Below the pieces are notes generated by a model. It was given only the letters and a program-made list of their open reading frames with translations. It ran no database searches and was not told the origin of the DNA. A stretch of DNA of 64,000 bases from Burhinus oedicnemus (taxonomy: Eukaryota > Chordata > Aves > Charadriiformes > Burhinidae), in the NCBI GenBank assembly GCA_008921705.1, contig VFFE01007566.1, positions 257,698 through 321,697 on the forward strand. Reading direction: 5' to 3'. A program made the translations under genes and the position numbers. Of this stretch, positions 23,501 through 37,639 are shown piece by piece. Position 1 is the first letter of the stretch. Each line of letters opens with the position of its first letter.

Positions 23501-26500
23501 TGCAAATTACTAAACCAATGCAACCTAAAGTACCAGGAAAAAAAACAGGAAAATTCATCAACTGTTCCTTGGTATAACTTCATTTCGCTTCCAGATCATC
23601 AGGTTGAGGTCAACTGGTACCTCAAAAAGATGTCCTCACCTGAACGGCAGTACGCGTGCCAAGTAACTATGTTCAGACAACTTAGAAGTTAGACCCATTG
23701 TGTCCAATATCAGACCAGCCCAAACTTCTCACCTGAGAGCACTGTAGCATCCCATCATAATCAGAACCTCAGCCTCAAAGGTTGCAGCTCTGACCTAAGC
23801 ACCTGCATTTCTTTCCACTGATCCATTCTGCCGTGGAGACACACACACATCTCTGGGAGACTGAAGTTCAACGTGACACAGGAGGCCAGCTCTAAAGACA
23901 TGACACTCTGCAGATGCAGCAGTCTGCCCATTCCCATCTGTACCGAATCTCTTCACTGTGGTCAGACTTGCCCGTATCCATCCAACAGCAGGGCGTAGGA
24001 GAGCCGTACATCTGCTGGGAATGCCTGCGAGTCAATGCAGCCGCTTCCATTTACCTTGCCTTTTAAAAATAAGAAAGTGGAAACTTTTTTTTTTTTTCAC
24101 ATGGCAAAGCTGCCCTGCCAAGTCAGTTTTCATAGCTGAACACTTCCCAAGGTGCCAGTTCTGCAATTCAGGGCCTGGATGCGATCCCCCGAGCATGATG
24201 GATAGCTTTAAAATGAAGGCACTGCGAGAAGTACCAGCTGTCCGGGTGCACATTGGATCAGCATGGCTGAACCACTCCTCCTCCTCCCCTGCCTCCCTCC
24301 GAGGAAGGAGCGGGAGCTCATCCTCTGGAGGAGGAAGGCTTTGATGGCAGGAGAGATGCGTGAGCCCAGCAGACATGAGCAGGGGCACAGCCCCACACAG
24401 GTCACACCTCACCCAAAAGTGAGCCTGGCTTTTACTGTGTCCAAAATAATTTGCTGTTACGTGGTAAGTTTGGGTGACTGCGTTTCCATCCCCTTTGTTT
24501 GACCACCTCATTTCTGACTTCTTCATCCCAACAACCGGTAGCTAAAAGAAAAGGCAGACAAAATGCAAAATGAACTTATTTTCTCAGAATAAACCAAGTC
24601 AACCTCCAACCTCACCCCCACTACACACACTTCCTCCCAGTGCCCATTCCAGGTTTCCAGATGTCCCTAGAAAGGGATTTCATTCTAAACCACCCTGTTA
24701 ATTAACAGTTCCTCTTTTGAATCCAGACTCTGAAGACCGTCTTTAACCACTCCTTCCACCACAGCAATGCAGCACGCTCACGCTGCATGGGGCCAGCAAG
24801 CAGTAGGAGCCTGCGTCAGCGATGGGCTCCTCTGTAGCGCTTGTTATTCGAGGACAAGAAGGCTGGGCTGAAATTCAGCCATGCTACGCAAGAAGGGCAG
24901 CAGCGTGGCTCCTTGCACACTGCGCAGATGCAACCTAAGAGTTCTTCAAAGGAGAAGATTTGTCTCCATACAGGTTTTCTTGTCTTACAGTGCTTTTTGA
25001 GACAGCACAGGACACGTTCCGGGCGTTCTGTGGAAGCTGATTCTATAAGTGACATAGTTCAAACTCCATTTAGTCAAAACCATACGCCAATACGGTCCTG
25101 CTTCCTCTCTCCACCCAGCAAATTAGCAAAGTGGACTCTATTGACTAAGCAGAGCAAATTTTACCGCAGCAATAATAGTCTGTCCGGAGAGAACATTACC
25201 ACTCACTGCCCAATTAGAAGAACGTTGAATGCACGGAAATGCCTTTTGAATAAACACTTGATAACCCTCAATAAAACTGTAAGAGAGAGTTACTGCAGAT
25301 TTACTACCCAGGAAAGGAAAGCTCTTCACGGCGCAGCCAAGAGCTTATTGCTTCTTATTTAATGCTGATAAATGCAAGAGCTTCACAGTCCCACAGCAAC
25401 CTGGGTTAAAGCAGCTTAGCAGGAAGATAAAATAAGTACTTTATGATCTGCCCACAGAGAAAAGGAGGAGAACCACAAGTTTGCCACAGCGACTGCAAGT
25501 TGCACGTGCTCACTCCAAGCCCTGTGGCATCTGCTAAGGGACTCCTCGCTCCTTTGGTGAGCCGGCTCCACCGCGGAGCAGCGCACATCGCTGATGCGCT
25601 GCGGGTCCGTGTCCCAGCGTGCTGCACAGCAACTGCTGGTGTGCGCGGGCCCTGCAGCTGCAGAGGCAAGCGTGGGTGGGTTTGCTGCCTTTTGGCTTCT
25701 CAAATTCCCCGGTTCTTCTACAAAAAACACAGCTGTCGTGCACGTCTGCGACCGTGGTAAGTCCTCTCTTCCTGCTGGCTCACATGGAGAAAGGGAGCAC
25801 CATGAAAAGAGCCAGGCGGCCAGCCTTACTGCCTCTCCTGAGATGATACTTAGACAGTATTTGGATTTTCTGAAAACGCGTGATTGGTGAGGAGGAAGGA
25901 ACGGGTTGGCTTTATTTACACGAACCCAGGTTTCCCATTAAGGCTGCCCAGCCACCTCGGGCAACAGCCCTTCCTGCAGGAGCACAATGGGGATATTTAC
26001 AACCCCAGGGAGGATACCGCGGCACATTTGTTCCGCAAATGAACATTGACATAAAGGTCTTGCCCTTGCTGATGAGCATTGATGTGTTGTTTTCTGTATT
26101 CACAGTTCTTGGTGATAGGGAAGTATTTACAGGGCAATTTTTTTTTTCCTCCTTAAGTAGTCTAGTGGGGAACAGCCCAGTGCTCAAAAAATAAACACCC
26201 AACAGAAATCATTACTAATTCCCTTATCATCTTTATTCACTTGAACACGTTTCCTCCCTAGTAACCCTGTAGCTGGTGCCTTGCCTCCTCGGGAACCCCC
26301 AGGGTGCTGGGGATCACAAACCAAGGAGCTGTGCCACCACCGTGCCACCACGCGTGGCAGCAGATGTATGCCGGTGCTCCACTTCCAGTTCTTCTTTTCC
26401 AAGAAAGGATCAGTGAATAGGCCCAGCCGAGGATAGTCTCCAAGGTCCGGACGCTTGCGTATAACAGAGCTTAACTGTCCGCTCCAGCTGGTGGCGGCCC

Positions 26501-26989
26501 TTCCCATTGCATGGCTAATAATGGCTGATATTTGTTTTATTTTAGCCGCGGCTGCTGCAATCTTGCATTGAGCGAGGCGGTAAACTGTACTTCGGAGACC
26601 TTTCCTACCCACGCTATTAATGCTACAGCAAGCTATCTTTGGGGTAATGGAGGAAGGCAATCAAATAAAATTTCCCTCTAGGCTCCAGCTATTATTTCCT
26701 GTCCAAAATATAATATTAAATGTGATCTACAATTGTAGTAATTAAAGGAAAAAATGTGCTATTTTATATATTATTGGACCCCTCACACAAGCAAGTGGAG
26801 TTACCTACCTGCTGCTGTTCCAACCGCTTTCTGAATGCAAAAACGTGGTAAGTATCTCTGAAACACCAAAGAGCTAAAGCCATTTAAAATGACACCGCGC
26901 TATTCCTACAGGACACAAGGTGTATTATTGCTATAATGAGGGGGCATCAACAGCGTGAAATCTTTCCTCATTTAAGCCTTAATCACTTT
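23501..26989. other. Unique sequence; includes CpG-rich patch and long chance frame
   Basis: No gene is recognised. A 173-codon open frame at 24841-25362 on the plus strand is the longest non-transposon frame nearby. It has no recognisable domain and mixed, low-complexity-free content, and I do not accept it as a gene. The segment 26480-26790 is AT-rich with ATTA cores around a short GC block, and could be conserved non-coding DNA. Confidence 0.5.
25545..25680. other. Short CpG-rich patch
   Basis: By hand count about 13 CpG occur in roughly 135 bp, including CCGCGGAGCAGCGC at 25571-25584 and GTGCGCGGGC at 25641-25650. The flanks are CpG-poor, so the patch may be kept unmethylated, or may simply be a young GC-rich sequence. 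No gene start is visible next to it. Confidence 0.4.
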
Positions 26990-27130
26990 GCAGAGCCGAG
27001 ATGGAACCCCAATGGTTTTCTACATGGGGAAACTGAGGCAAAGATGAGAGAAAGCAAAAGGGTTTCATGGGGATGGTGCAGTGGGTTAGTGACAAGCCAG
27101 GACAGAAGTAACTTCCCTCGATGAAGACGG
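26990..27130 (-). repeat. MIR-type SINE remnant
   Basis: The plus-strand phrase ACATGGGGAAACTGAGGCAA (27021-27040) is the hallmark complement of the MIR core (cctcagtttccccat). It is followed by GATGAGAGAAAG and, further on, GGTTAGTGACAAGCCAGGAC, which fits the complement of the gtcacttaacctc region only loosely. Ends are approximate. Confidence 0.55.
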
Positions 27131-27899
27131 ATGCAGATTTAGGAAGCTAATGCCCAGGCAACTTTCAATTGTTGGGATGTAAAGAAGAGAAAAGATCGTT
27201 CTAACCCAAAACATCGGTTAAAGAATAAAAAGCAACACTCAGTTGGTACTGAAGACACTGATTGTCCAAATTCCCTCATAATTTTTTTCTTCTTCTAAAA
27301 CAATGAGATGAATCTTTCTTATCTCTTACATTAATGTTAGAGGTATGCTGATCGGCATTGGAGCTATTAAACCTCCACCCCCTTAGCAATCTGCATTTTG
27401 GAACACACTTTCAAAATCTGGGTCTAAGTTTGTCTAAAAAATGGGAATACTTACATGTAGGTCCTTGCACATTCCTAGCAGGCTTCTGCAGTGGTTCACA
27501 CTAATTTAGTAAGAAAGGAGTATATAAATTAGATACCGAGCTGGTGTGTAATCAGCCCGTGCATGCGATTACAGCAACAGTATATCTTTTTACTCCATCT
27601 CCTGAATCAGTAAATAAAAAACAGTAAAAGACTAGTCTCTCTCTGATATCAGATAAATTGGTTTAGATTTGAAAACAGGAACTATCAAGACACAAAACTG
27701 ACAAAAAAGCAAAGACTTTCAGAGAAAGATCTTCTGATGCTGACATTTAAGCTGGAATTGGTTAAGAAGGAGGAATAAAAAGCATACAAGATACAACCCC
27801 CGTATTTTCATAAACAAAAAATCCAACCCTAAAATGTTTCCCATGCAATGCTTTCAATTAATAATGTAAAGTTTCTGCCACCAATTTTAAATCCTTTTT

Positions 27900-27963
27900 G
27901 TGAATGCTGAATATGGTTCGTATCTTTTCTCTCACTTCATCAAATATAATGAAGTGAATGCTG
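27900..27963. repeat. Hairpin flanked by 10-bp direct repeats
   Basis: TCACTTCAT (27932-27940) and ATGAAGTGA (27949-27957) are perfect reverse complements around an 8-nt loop. The 10-mer GTGAATGCTG occurs at 27900-27909 and again at 27954-27963, so the second direct repeat overlaps the right hairpin arm. No family is recognised. Confidence 0.6.
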
Positions 27964-30900
27964 TAATACCATCCTGGCTATTGCCCTTTTTTTTCCCATG
28001 CAGAATGACATCCAAATGTTTCAATTTTTTTTTAATGCTCCATTTCTCTTAATGGCAAATGAGATTTCAAAATATAGAGGAAGCTTTGAAAAGATATTGG
28101 TGAAACAACAAATTGGAAAATAAAAAGCGAGAGAAAAATGAAGTAATACCTGCACAACATTATTTAAGTTGTAGGGGGAAATGTTGGGAACATGAAGAGA
28201 GAAAGCTTTTAAATGTTTACAGTAGCAACTGCCACTGTTGTGCAGAATTGTCTCTAGAAGAGCAAGGGAAAAATATAATAATGGAGATTTAGCATAATTT
28301 CAGCTAAATTAAATGCAAACATTTTTATTGCAACTTAAAAAAATTCTAATTTAAAATGTTCTAAATCCAAAATTTGTTCGCATCTGCATTTTAAAATTAT
28401 TTCTGCAGCAAAGTTTTTTTTAGTTTGACTGGAACAGCAGAAGTTCATTCAGCCCTGCACTGCAAGACTCATTTTGCTAACTGTTTATTGACCTTTCTTC
28501 AATCTATCGTGCTGCCTCAAATGACACCAGGTCTCTGCCATGTTCAATCATTTCTTTATCTGGGTGGCAAAAGATGCAATTTACACTGAGCAAGTTTTTA
28601 TTTCTCATAATCTTTATCTGTAGTGATAAAGATTTATCCTAAAAACGTTAGCAGAAGACAAGCAAACAAGTACAAGCTCAGCACTCAAGGCAATATTGTT
28701 CTCTGCAAGGAAACACTAACACTTGTGCGGTTTTTATTTTTTTTTCCCCAGAAAAGTTGCATTAGAAGCTGCTATATTTGGAAGTACACAGACATTCGCT
28801 GTTACTGCCAGTCAATGAATACCGCAGCTTCAGAGGACAAGATTTTTTTCAGTGTGAATGTTGGATAAATTTATTACTCAAACCAAGGACTATCCACGCT
28901 TGCCTGAAGTAGAAGGGAAACATGCTCTAATAAGGCAGGCTCCTCCAGCACAGCTCCTGAGCCTGGGCGTGATACCCTTCCGAGAAGCGTGCTGTATATG
29001 AGAAAGAGGCAGAAAACGCCAGTGCCATAAAATCATCCCTGAAAGGAAATGATGAAGAAAAGCTGAGATTAAAGAAGGTCCTTTTCCCTTGGAGAAGCAG
29101 AAGACAGACTGCCAGCAAAGTCCTGTGAGCCGTCACCATCCCGCTGATGTGCGATGGCCATTAGTTGGGCATCCTGCAAACCTACAGTGAGGGAGCTGTT
29201 TACAGCTGTTACACAGGTACCATCAACCCACTAGGAAAAAAAAGCGTGACGCACAAATCTTCTTCTCACCGGCAAGATTGTCCTGTGACTTTTGACTTTG
29301 TTGGCTTAATGTCTAATTCAGTGTCCTAAATGTTGATTCATAGAGAATTTCAGATGTGTCTGAGAAGACCAAACCAAGCTCTAGATTCTATAACTCAAAT
29401 ATTTTATCTTTTTGATGCTTCTTTATTGCTTAGATTACCATGATCACAATGGTAAGGGAGCTTATTCAGCATTTCCAGCAAACAAATCAAAGCGTGTTAC
29501 AAAGCATCTCAAGGGATAAAGTCTAAGTCTGGGCAATACAGTCTCCAGATCTCTTCATGAGAGTTGAGAGGGATCACAGAAATTGCCATAATCCTTTCTA
29601 GAAAGTAGATTAACATGCAACACCTATTTTAGGAGCGCGTATCTACCCAAGTGCTTCCTGAACTCCTATGTTTATACAGGGTCTTGGTCAACAGTGAGGG
29701 AGTCCCTTTTCTGCGGGATGGACAGTCTCAGCTGCTCAGGGAGACAGAACAAAGGAAAAGCAGTAACAATTCTCCATGTATGTGTTGGGCAGCGAGGAAG
29801 AGATCAGTCTCATGTGCAAGGTCATTCAGGAAATCCATGGCAAAGCTGAGAGTGCAATTCCAATTCACAAATTACAGTGCAAGTGTTAATTGCAAAACTC
29901 TATTTTAGGATCACGTACAGGTTTAATTTGATGAGCCAAATTCTGACAGTTTGTTCTTTACTACTGTAGTTCCCGTTCTAAACTACTGGTGCTACGACAC
30001 TCGAGGTAGAACAGTACAATAGCAATCAGGGGTCGTTGGAAGGTCCCATCTCACAAAGACTATCGAAAATTCAGCCCCACTGCTTCTAGGACTAGGAAAA
30101 AAAATTGAATCTTTAGGAATCATTTTGAGCTGACACAGTGCTCTGAGGTGGCTTTTTCCCTTCGCAGCTTGCGTACAGCAGTTCAGCTCTTTCTGTTTTC
30201 CCTACCAGCTGCTCTACAAACACTACCCCTGTCAGCGGGAAGTTACAAAAAAAATGAATGAAGACTGATGATTAACGAAGAAAGAGGGTGAATATTAATC
30301 ATGAAGTCAACATTTGATGGGAACATTGATGGAATAGTGGTCCCACTGGAAGTTGTTAGGAGTTGATTTTTATGCCCCAGGGCAATAGTTTTAAACCAGG
30401 ACTCATGATGGAAGAGAGGTTGCTGGTAATGTTTTAAACAGGCCATTGTGGAAAACATACCTTCTCCCTCCCCTCCCCCTGCCCCAACCCTGTCCTTTGT
30501 TGTGCTAAGTTGAGAGTGTAGCCCAGGTCTGTTGTGCGCTTTACATTCCCCTAAAACACCCAAAACTGTAAAGATCAAACCTTTAAACAGAAGCAAAACA
30601 GGAACAGGACATCTCCATTTTTCCCTGCTGAACTGCAAGCGAACCCTCACCACCTGAGGCCGTATGTGTTAAGTCAAGAAATACTGATGTTGCTAGTTCT
30701 GAGCAACTTTTCCACTGTTCAGCACACTCGTATTACACCAGAAGAAGAAGGAGAGTCTGGGACAACACACTTACATAGACAAGTAATTTGGATTTGAATT
30801 TTGGCAACCTGATCCAAACCTCTCTGAAAGCAGTAGGACGCACAGTTACATTAGGAAGCAATGTAGTCAAGCCCTCCTAACCTTGGCTGGAATTTCCTGT

Positions 30901-33127
30901 ATCTTGCAAATTAACAAGTGTGCTTGCAATCAATACTGTATATGAAGTGCACAGCTGATACTCTTTTTCTTTGGTATTACACAAAATCATTCATTATATC
31001 AGGTCATTCATTTTCTGCTGGAGAGACCTTGCAGATGCTGCCTTCAGGCAAGCTTCGTCCACATCCTAGACACAGCCACGAGAATTCTGGAAGTAACAGA
31101 TATATGAAATACAGTAAAGATACTGCAGATTTAATGCACACATCGATTGGAATTGGACAGTCAGAGAACTTGCAAAGTCACTCAAAAATGGCTGCAGTCT
31201 GGCACTGAAGTTGATGTGAGTTGGACGCACACCAACATCCAGGTCTTCCAACAGCCCCGACACACAAAATGGGCTTTTGCATATATTTTACAATTTCTAC
31301 TGCAGTTGTTTCAAAGGGATTTTATTTGGAGGAGCGAGGGAGGAGGGGAGATGGCAAAGAAAGAAGGGGTATATTCAGAGCTGGTATCAATTGCTGTAAT
31401 TCTGTTGAGGTCAACAGACTTACGATGTTTCTCAGTGACAGCTCTTCGATTTTCCTATGGTGCTCCCTAATCTTAGCTCTACCAGTACTCCCAAGGGATG
31501 CAGAATCACGGCACCTGGCCTCTTTCATGAACCTTGCTCTACAAGTTAATCCATACCATAGCTCTTGTCAGGAGGGCATAACATCCCCACTTGGCCACAC
31601 ACCAGCAGATGTCTATATAGGCAAGGTTACTTTTCTAAATAAAGGTCTGGTTTAAAAAAAACAACAAACCCAACAGATTTCCTACTTGCAGCAAAAGGTT
31701 AGGCAGACGAATGAAGAAGCACGAGGAGTTATGCGCGCGTTTTTCTGTAGATCTAGGCTGAGGTCTCTCACCATTCAACGATAATTGATTTCCCAAAAAA
31801 GAAGCGTGACTGCTCATGGGATGCAGCTTGGCTACGCCTCCACCCATGTGTCGCTCAATATGAAGGTAAAAAACAAAACTGTTCCTTTAGTTTCAGCTAT
31901 AGTGGAGGCTGAAGTGGGCCACAGTGCAGTTAGGTTACAAAGAATCCTGAAGTCACAAAAAAGAAAGTCTCCCGAGTGCACTGATGCCATAAGAAGCTGA
32001 ACAGCAGAACTCACTTAATCCTCAGTGCTGCATTTTATCCAGAACATTGGGCCTTTAACAGCCCAGGAACCTTCAGGTGCATTTTCATAGTTAGTTAATG
32101 CTGTTCCACAGGCGAGCGATTTGCAGACATGCAGGTGATTTGCTTGGGAGCAGCCTGCCACTGTGCATGGACCCGGCTTCTTTTTTTGCCTTTCCATTCA
32201 CAGAGCATCTCCCGTTCACTGCCAAATGCCCGGGATTGTCCGCTTGCTTGCCCAGCAGCTGCTTGTAGAAAGCAAGCAGTACCTGAAGCAGCAGACACAG
32301 AGGGGATGGCTCAGGCAGCCTTTTTTCTAACAGTCTTGCAAAACTGGGTGCTACCTTGCAAAGGGTACGATGCTCTGCAGCTCCCCTAAATAAATAACTT
32401 TTTAATGCATCTGTCATTTCACGTCAGACCAGAGACAAGGTCAAGCTTGGAGAGAAATCAGCCTGCTCCATCCTTGACCCACCATTCATCACTGCATTTG
32501 TCCACAGCCAAACAGCCCAGCTGGTTAACAGGGAAAATACCTTATCCGAGCTCTAAAAGGGTCCCATCTCTGCTATGGAGAACTTTATTAATAATAGTCT
32601 CTGGAAAGCAGCAGGAGTTCTGATGGACAGCTTTGCAGGGACATTTTTCAATACAGAAGCTTAAAATCCTATATCTATGCACCCAATCCGCAGGCTGGGG
32701 GAGACGAGAGGTTAATTTTGCGGACAGCAAATGGTGACTGTTTGTAAGGTATTAGAGATTCAATGTTATGGGGATATATGAGCTTTGCCTTCACCTTTCC
32801 TCATGTATCATGCTGCATGCCATCACAGTCGTGTTAACACTGCCACGCTTCATGCAGGTCCCCCCTCAAATCACTGGGCAATAATTAGCATTGCCAGCTC
32901 TTTGTTCTTAGCACTGCTTTCACAGGATCGGGCACGGTTCTTAAAATACACACCTTCTGAAATCCTGCTAATTCGCAAGAATTTCAGCTATCTTTACAGG
33001 AAAAGATTCCTAGTTCCCAAGGGAAAAAAAAAAACTTTACAAGGTGAAGCTTTGTCCCTAGGGCAAATAGCTGTGCTTCAAGTCAGTCTTATAAATTTCT
33101 GGCATTTGTCGGAGGGTTTGGGATTTT

Positions 33128-33185
33128 GGGGGGCGAGGGGAGAAGGAAGGAGTGAGAGAAGAGAAGAAAAAAGAAAAAAAGAGGG
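33128..33185. repeat. Polypurine tract
   Basis: About 58 bases of the plus strand are purine except for one C (33134) and one T (33153). The tract starts with a G-run and passes through GAGAGAAGAGAAGAAAAAAG to GAGGG. Such tracts can form triplex DNA. Here it may just be a decayed microsatellite. Confidence 0.75.
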
Positions 33186-36100
33186 TTTTTTTTTAGTACT
33201 TGAAAGAAGTAATAGGTCCTGAACAAAGGAACCGCAGCAATAATAATAACAAAAAAAGGAGGCAAAGCAAGTCCCCATCTGAGGCAGAGCACCATGGTGC
33301 TTCTGGTTCTTTGCCTTAACACCCCTCAGGCAGAGGAACTCAGCTCTGGGAAGAATTGCATCTGGCCCATTGACGGAGAGACATATTGTTTTCTCTCTTA
33401 CAGACATTTGGTGGTTTTTCCCTCCCTCCACTAAAACCAAGTTAGAGACAGAACATCTCTTGAATGTAGAACAGGCAGTGAAACGCTAGGAAGCGTTGGC
33501 ACGTCGTGCCTGCTGGCTGGGCAGCTGCAGCTGCTCCAAGGTGACTGTGGCGTGTTCGCTACCTTACTAAACCTTGCAAGGAAATGCAGGACGCGGGACC
33601 CATACAGGTTGGGTACAGACCCAGGTTGACTTTTCAGTTTGACTCCTGTCTTCTGAGACATTTACACCTGCAACATTTTGAGAACTGATGATTTTTAGAC
33701 CTGCAGACTTCAGTTAAGCGTTTATGGGCTCAGGCACACAAGCAAATTCCCACAGTCCAAAAAGTTGCCAAATCCTACCTAAGCCATGGTAAATGTCCAT
33801 GTATGAGCACTTAAACCATGACAGTGCAAGAAGTTTCCACTTAGTGTACCTTCCCTTCATTGCAAGCTGAATTAAGTTGTCATACTAACAGATGTAGCCC
33901 TGACAAGTGCTGCAGACCCTACCCATCACTCACAGAATGAAGCACGTCGGGCTGATGTCAGTGTGAATGCTTTCTATCGGGGGAAGTAACATGTTAAAGC
34001 CATGTGTGATGGTCAAAACAGGGGAAAGGCAAACATTAAGACTGCACACATCACATTATCTCTGACCTTCTTCCTGGGCATGATGAGAGCCTACCGTGAC
34101 CTGATTGTCTTCTCGGTCCTGCCACAACTTGCCATCAGCCGCCACGTTTCACAGGCACGGTACTGCTGTGTGCCAGCGGGGAGAGCCGGCTACGAGAAAA
34201 TGAGTTCCTTAGCTCATCACACTCTTTTCTCAAAGGCGTTACATTCATTTATGCGTATCAGTTGTATTATCCCAGTATTCCAAGAGCCACTGCATTTTGA
34301 GAAACAGCATGACCACGTCTTATGACTACTTACGCACTCAAATGGTACAAGGATGTTGCCAAAATCGGCAGTGCTTTCTGCTCTGTCTACTTAAGAAAAA
34401 GAAGTCTTGGGCTTGCTAATAAAATGTAGTTATTTCAATTATGCTGAGATTTTCAGAGACACAGACTAGATCCAAAACTCCATGTGGATGCTGCTGGCTG
34501 AGGTGTGTACATGTGCCAGCCGCCTTTGAAATCCAAGGCCACGCACAAAGTAGTGCCGCAGCCTAAAGAATGAGCTTCTCTCGTCCTCCAGCATTTGTTA
34601 CCCCAAATCTTTTAGCATTCCTCAGCTAAGATCACATCATCGCTCTCCCTGTGCCGACTCAGCGGCTCCATTAGCACTCGTTTGTTTGCTCTGCTTTGTT
34701 TCTTTGGACCTAACATTTTTATTTTTTGCCTCTTTTCTCCCTCCACAGGGTGACAGCTATTTTATCACCTACAACAAGAAATGCTGAGCCTGTTGTGCAG
34801 GCAAAACATTTGCAAAGGGGCAGGGGGTACACAGAAAGCAGTAGGAAATTGATAAGGGCTGTAAAGTAGCTTTATAAAAATGCCGACAAGCCTGTTCAGG
34901 GCACAGAGCACCTGCACCTCTGCCCCCGGCAGCGCTTCCTTCAGATGCTCCTATTGTTTTCATTACTATTTGTGACTCGATCATTAATAAATTACTATTT
35001 TTTTTTTTCCTGTTGGTTCCAGCCACCAAGGGAGCCAGCAGGTGCACCACTTTTACAATTAGCCCTTCGTAATGCATGGTTGGCAAGAAAAGTTGTCCAC
35101 AAGCTGCAGAGTTTACCAACTGGATTTATGCTTGATGGCCACAGCACTTGGAGCAATTAGAGGAGAATTTGCAGGAAAGCACCTTAATGCATCTGCTCAT
35201 GTGGACAAAAACTTTGACAGAGGGGCTAAATCCCAAACTTTGAGTCCTGCTCCTGAAACTGGGTGATACACGCAGAGGGAAAACGTGCAGGGCAATCTGC
35301 AGGGCCATGAGAGCAAGATGTGTCATTTTAAAAGCATCATTTCTACCACGTATTATGCTGTCCTGCTTTGGTTGTCCTGCCAGGTTTCAGACTAAATAGA
35401 AGCCTAACTGAGACAGGACTAAAAGACTGATAAAACTGGGCTGATTTTGGCTTGAGAAGTGGCAGTATAGCAGCACTATCAGAAAATCGCTTATCTCCGT
35501 GTTTCAGTAAATCCAGGGCCACTCACAGGCAGGGCTTTGACTTCCCACAGCAGTGCTGCTCTCTGCGTTCGTATTGGTGAAATTATGGATATACTGCATT
35601 CCCGTTCTAATATGATATGACTTTCTTAAATACCATCATAACTGCACTGTCCTACAGAGGGATGCAGTGTTTAAACAGCAGATAAGTGGTACGGGCTGTG
35701 GGTTGGTTTTTGGGGGGGTCAGGCCAGGGACTGTCAGCATCTGCAGTGGAGTGTGCAGAATCTTTCATCTCCATTGTGTAGTTTTTCCCCATCGGGGAAG
35801 AAAAAAACCCAACAGACCAAACAAACAACCCAAACCAAAAGAAAATGCAGAGCAAGGAGTATAAATGACTTGGTAACGCCGAAACAAGGTGAACAAAAAG
35901 TGAAAAACTCAAGGAAGAGTAACAGACCACAGATTTCAAATGTGGCATATGGTCAGCAAAGCAGAGAAGTTGCATACCTGTTTGTCGCTGAGACAATTTT
36001 CCTTCAGTCCCTGTGACCTTGGGCGTTTCATGCAGTTCTGGTGAAAAAGCACGTTGGCATCTCTGTTAGAGAAACCCAGCTGAAACACACAGGTTCTAGA

Positions 36101-37639
36101 GGAAGAGAAAAGAAAAAAATATTAAAGATGATATGTCATATTGAAAACCACCAAATTTAGACCTTGCATGGAGCAGATCTGGCTCTATCAACTCTGCTGT
36201 CCTGCCTTTGATAGCAAGCTACTCCAGGATGCTCTGGAGGAGAAGGAACAAGGCCTGCAGTGGACAAACCTGGGATAATCTGCTCCTTCCACAGCTACAG
36301 TTCAGGCTCAGATCTGGAGACTGATTCAAACTTTGATTCACAAGGTTAAGAGTCCTCTTCAAAATTTCTTTCCATGAAAGGCAAAACTTAACGTTATATT
36401 AATGGCTGCCAAACAAATATCCAAGCTCCTGTTATCTTGCTAATTTGAACTGAACAAGAAAAGAACCTTCAAACAATTTTAAAGAAAACCCGAACAACTG
36501 TGGTTTTCTCTCTTTACAGGATGGCTAAACCAGAAACCTTTCAGAAAAATGTCTTAAGAGATCTGCAAGTCACCATGGATTCATCTCAGCAGCCACCTGA
36601 GACAAGAAAGACCTCTCTGCAATTGATTTGAAGCAGAAGCTCAAATCTCTGGTGAGGATCCTAATCACTACATGATCGGGTCATTCATTGTGACCCAACA
36701 AGCATCTACTTCTACAAAGAGTAGAATAACTCTTAACAGGAGAGACTGCAGAGCCGTGTCAATAGCTTTCATAGAAAGTTTAATGGATGGAGACAAGAAG
36801 AGCACTTTGGGAGAGGATCCCATCCATGCCTGATCAGCAAATCCGTATCACTCAGTTCACATTTGGTGCAGCTTCTGTCACCTTCCTGAGAAAAAAGCAC
36901 ATCGAGCTGAAAAAAAGCAAAACTTCACATGTTCCGGGAGACTTCCAACAACGAGAATTTAAGGCAGGACCAGTTAGGAAAGTGTTTTAATAGGAAATCC
37001 AATGAACACTTGACTCGGAGCTGCTGAATGAAGAGTTTCTAACATGGGGTCAAACTGGTGCTTTCTGCGTGGCTGAGATACACATACTCTGATAGCACTA
37101 CCTGTATCATGGTCATGTCCTGCCTTTGGTATTATCCCAATTTTCCTGTCCCCTGGGAACTCCAGGACAAATCGCCAATGAAAGACAAATTTTCTTCCTG
37201 CAGAGTGTGGTCTGAGGTCCATAGCACCAAGCTGGCAGGCTACCACCTGCACTAAGTCTCTCCTGCACACAGCGAGGCTCCCTCCACCAGAAAGATAACA
37301 GTCTGAAGTTATTTGCAAAATTCTTTACCTTAAGGCGTTACTGATTTATAACAACATAGAACCTCACTCAAAATAAAATATGAAAGCTCAAAGCAAATTC
37401 TCCTGGCCAGATTTTTGTTATATATGCTCTAAAAGGAAAAAAAAAAACCATCCAAAAGCATTTTTAAAAGCAGGGAGAGGAAAATCACAGTGTAGTTGGA
37501 TGTAATTAAATAGGTTACATAAATAAAGGACACAACTGTAAAAAAAAAAAAAAAGAACTGAAAACTTACAAACTGAAGCATAATGGAATAGTAGCATGAA
37601 AAGATGGAGTACAGTTAGCCAGAGTACAGTTTAATCTCA

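Larger units (their letters stand above)
27131..37639. other. Long unique stretch, no gene recognised
   Basis: Over 10 kb without a recognised gene or datable transposon. Items seen are a 9-bp hairpin between direct repeats at 27900-27963, an interrupted polypurine tract at 33128-33185, and a GCAGCTGCAGCTGC palindrome (two CAGCTG E-boxes) at 33521-33534. 27900-28420 is AT-rich and may be conserved non-coding DNA. Open frames in the region show no known domain. Confidence 0.5.

Noticed and set aside
24032..24526. 164-codon open frame on the minus strand
   Set aside because: It overlaps other frames in several phases and has low-complexity Lys and Glu runs derived from an A/T run and GGA repeats. 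No family is recognised.
24841..25362. 173-codon open frame on the plus strand
   Set aside because: It is the longest frame outside transposons except the CR1 frame, but it shows no recognisable domain, signal or repeat. In 64 kb of six-frame sequence such a frame can arise by chance.
36480..37320. Acceptor-like TTTACAG followed by an open frame, and a 114-codon minus frame at 36974-37318
   Set aside because: Splice-like words are common by chance, and neither translation resembles a known protein.
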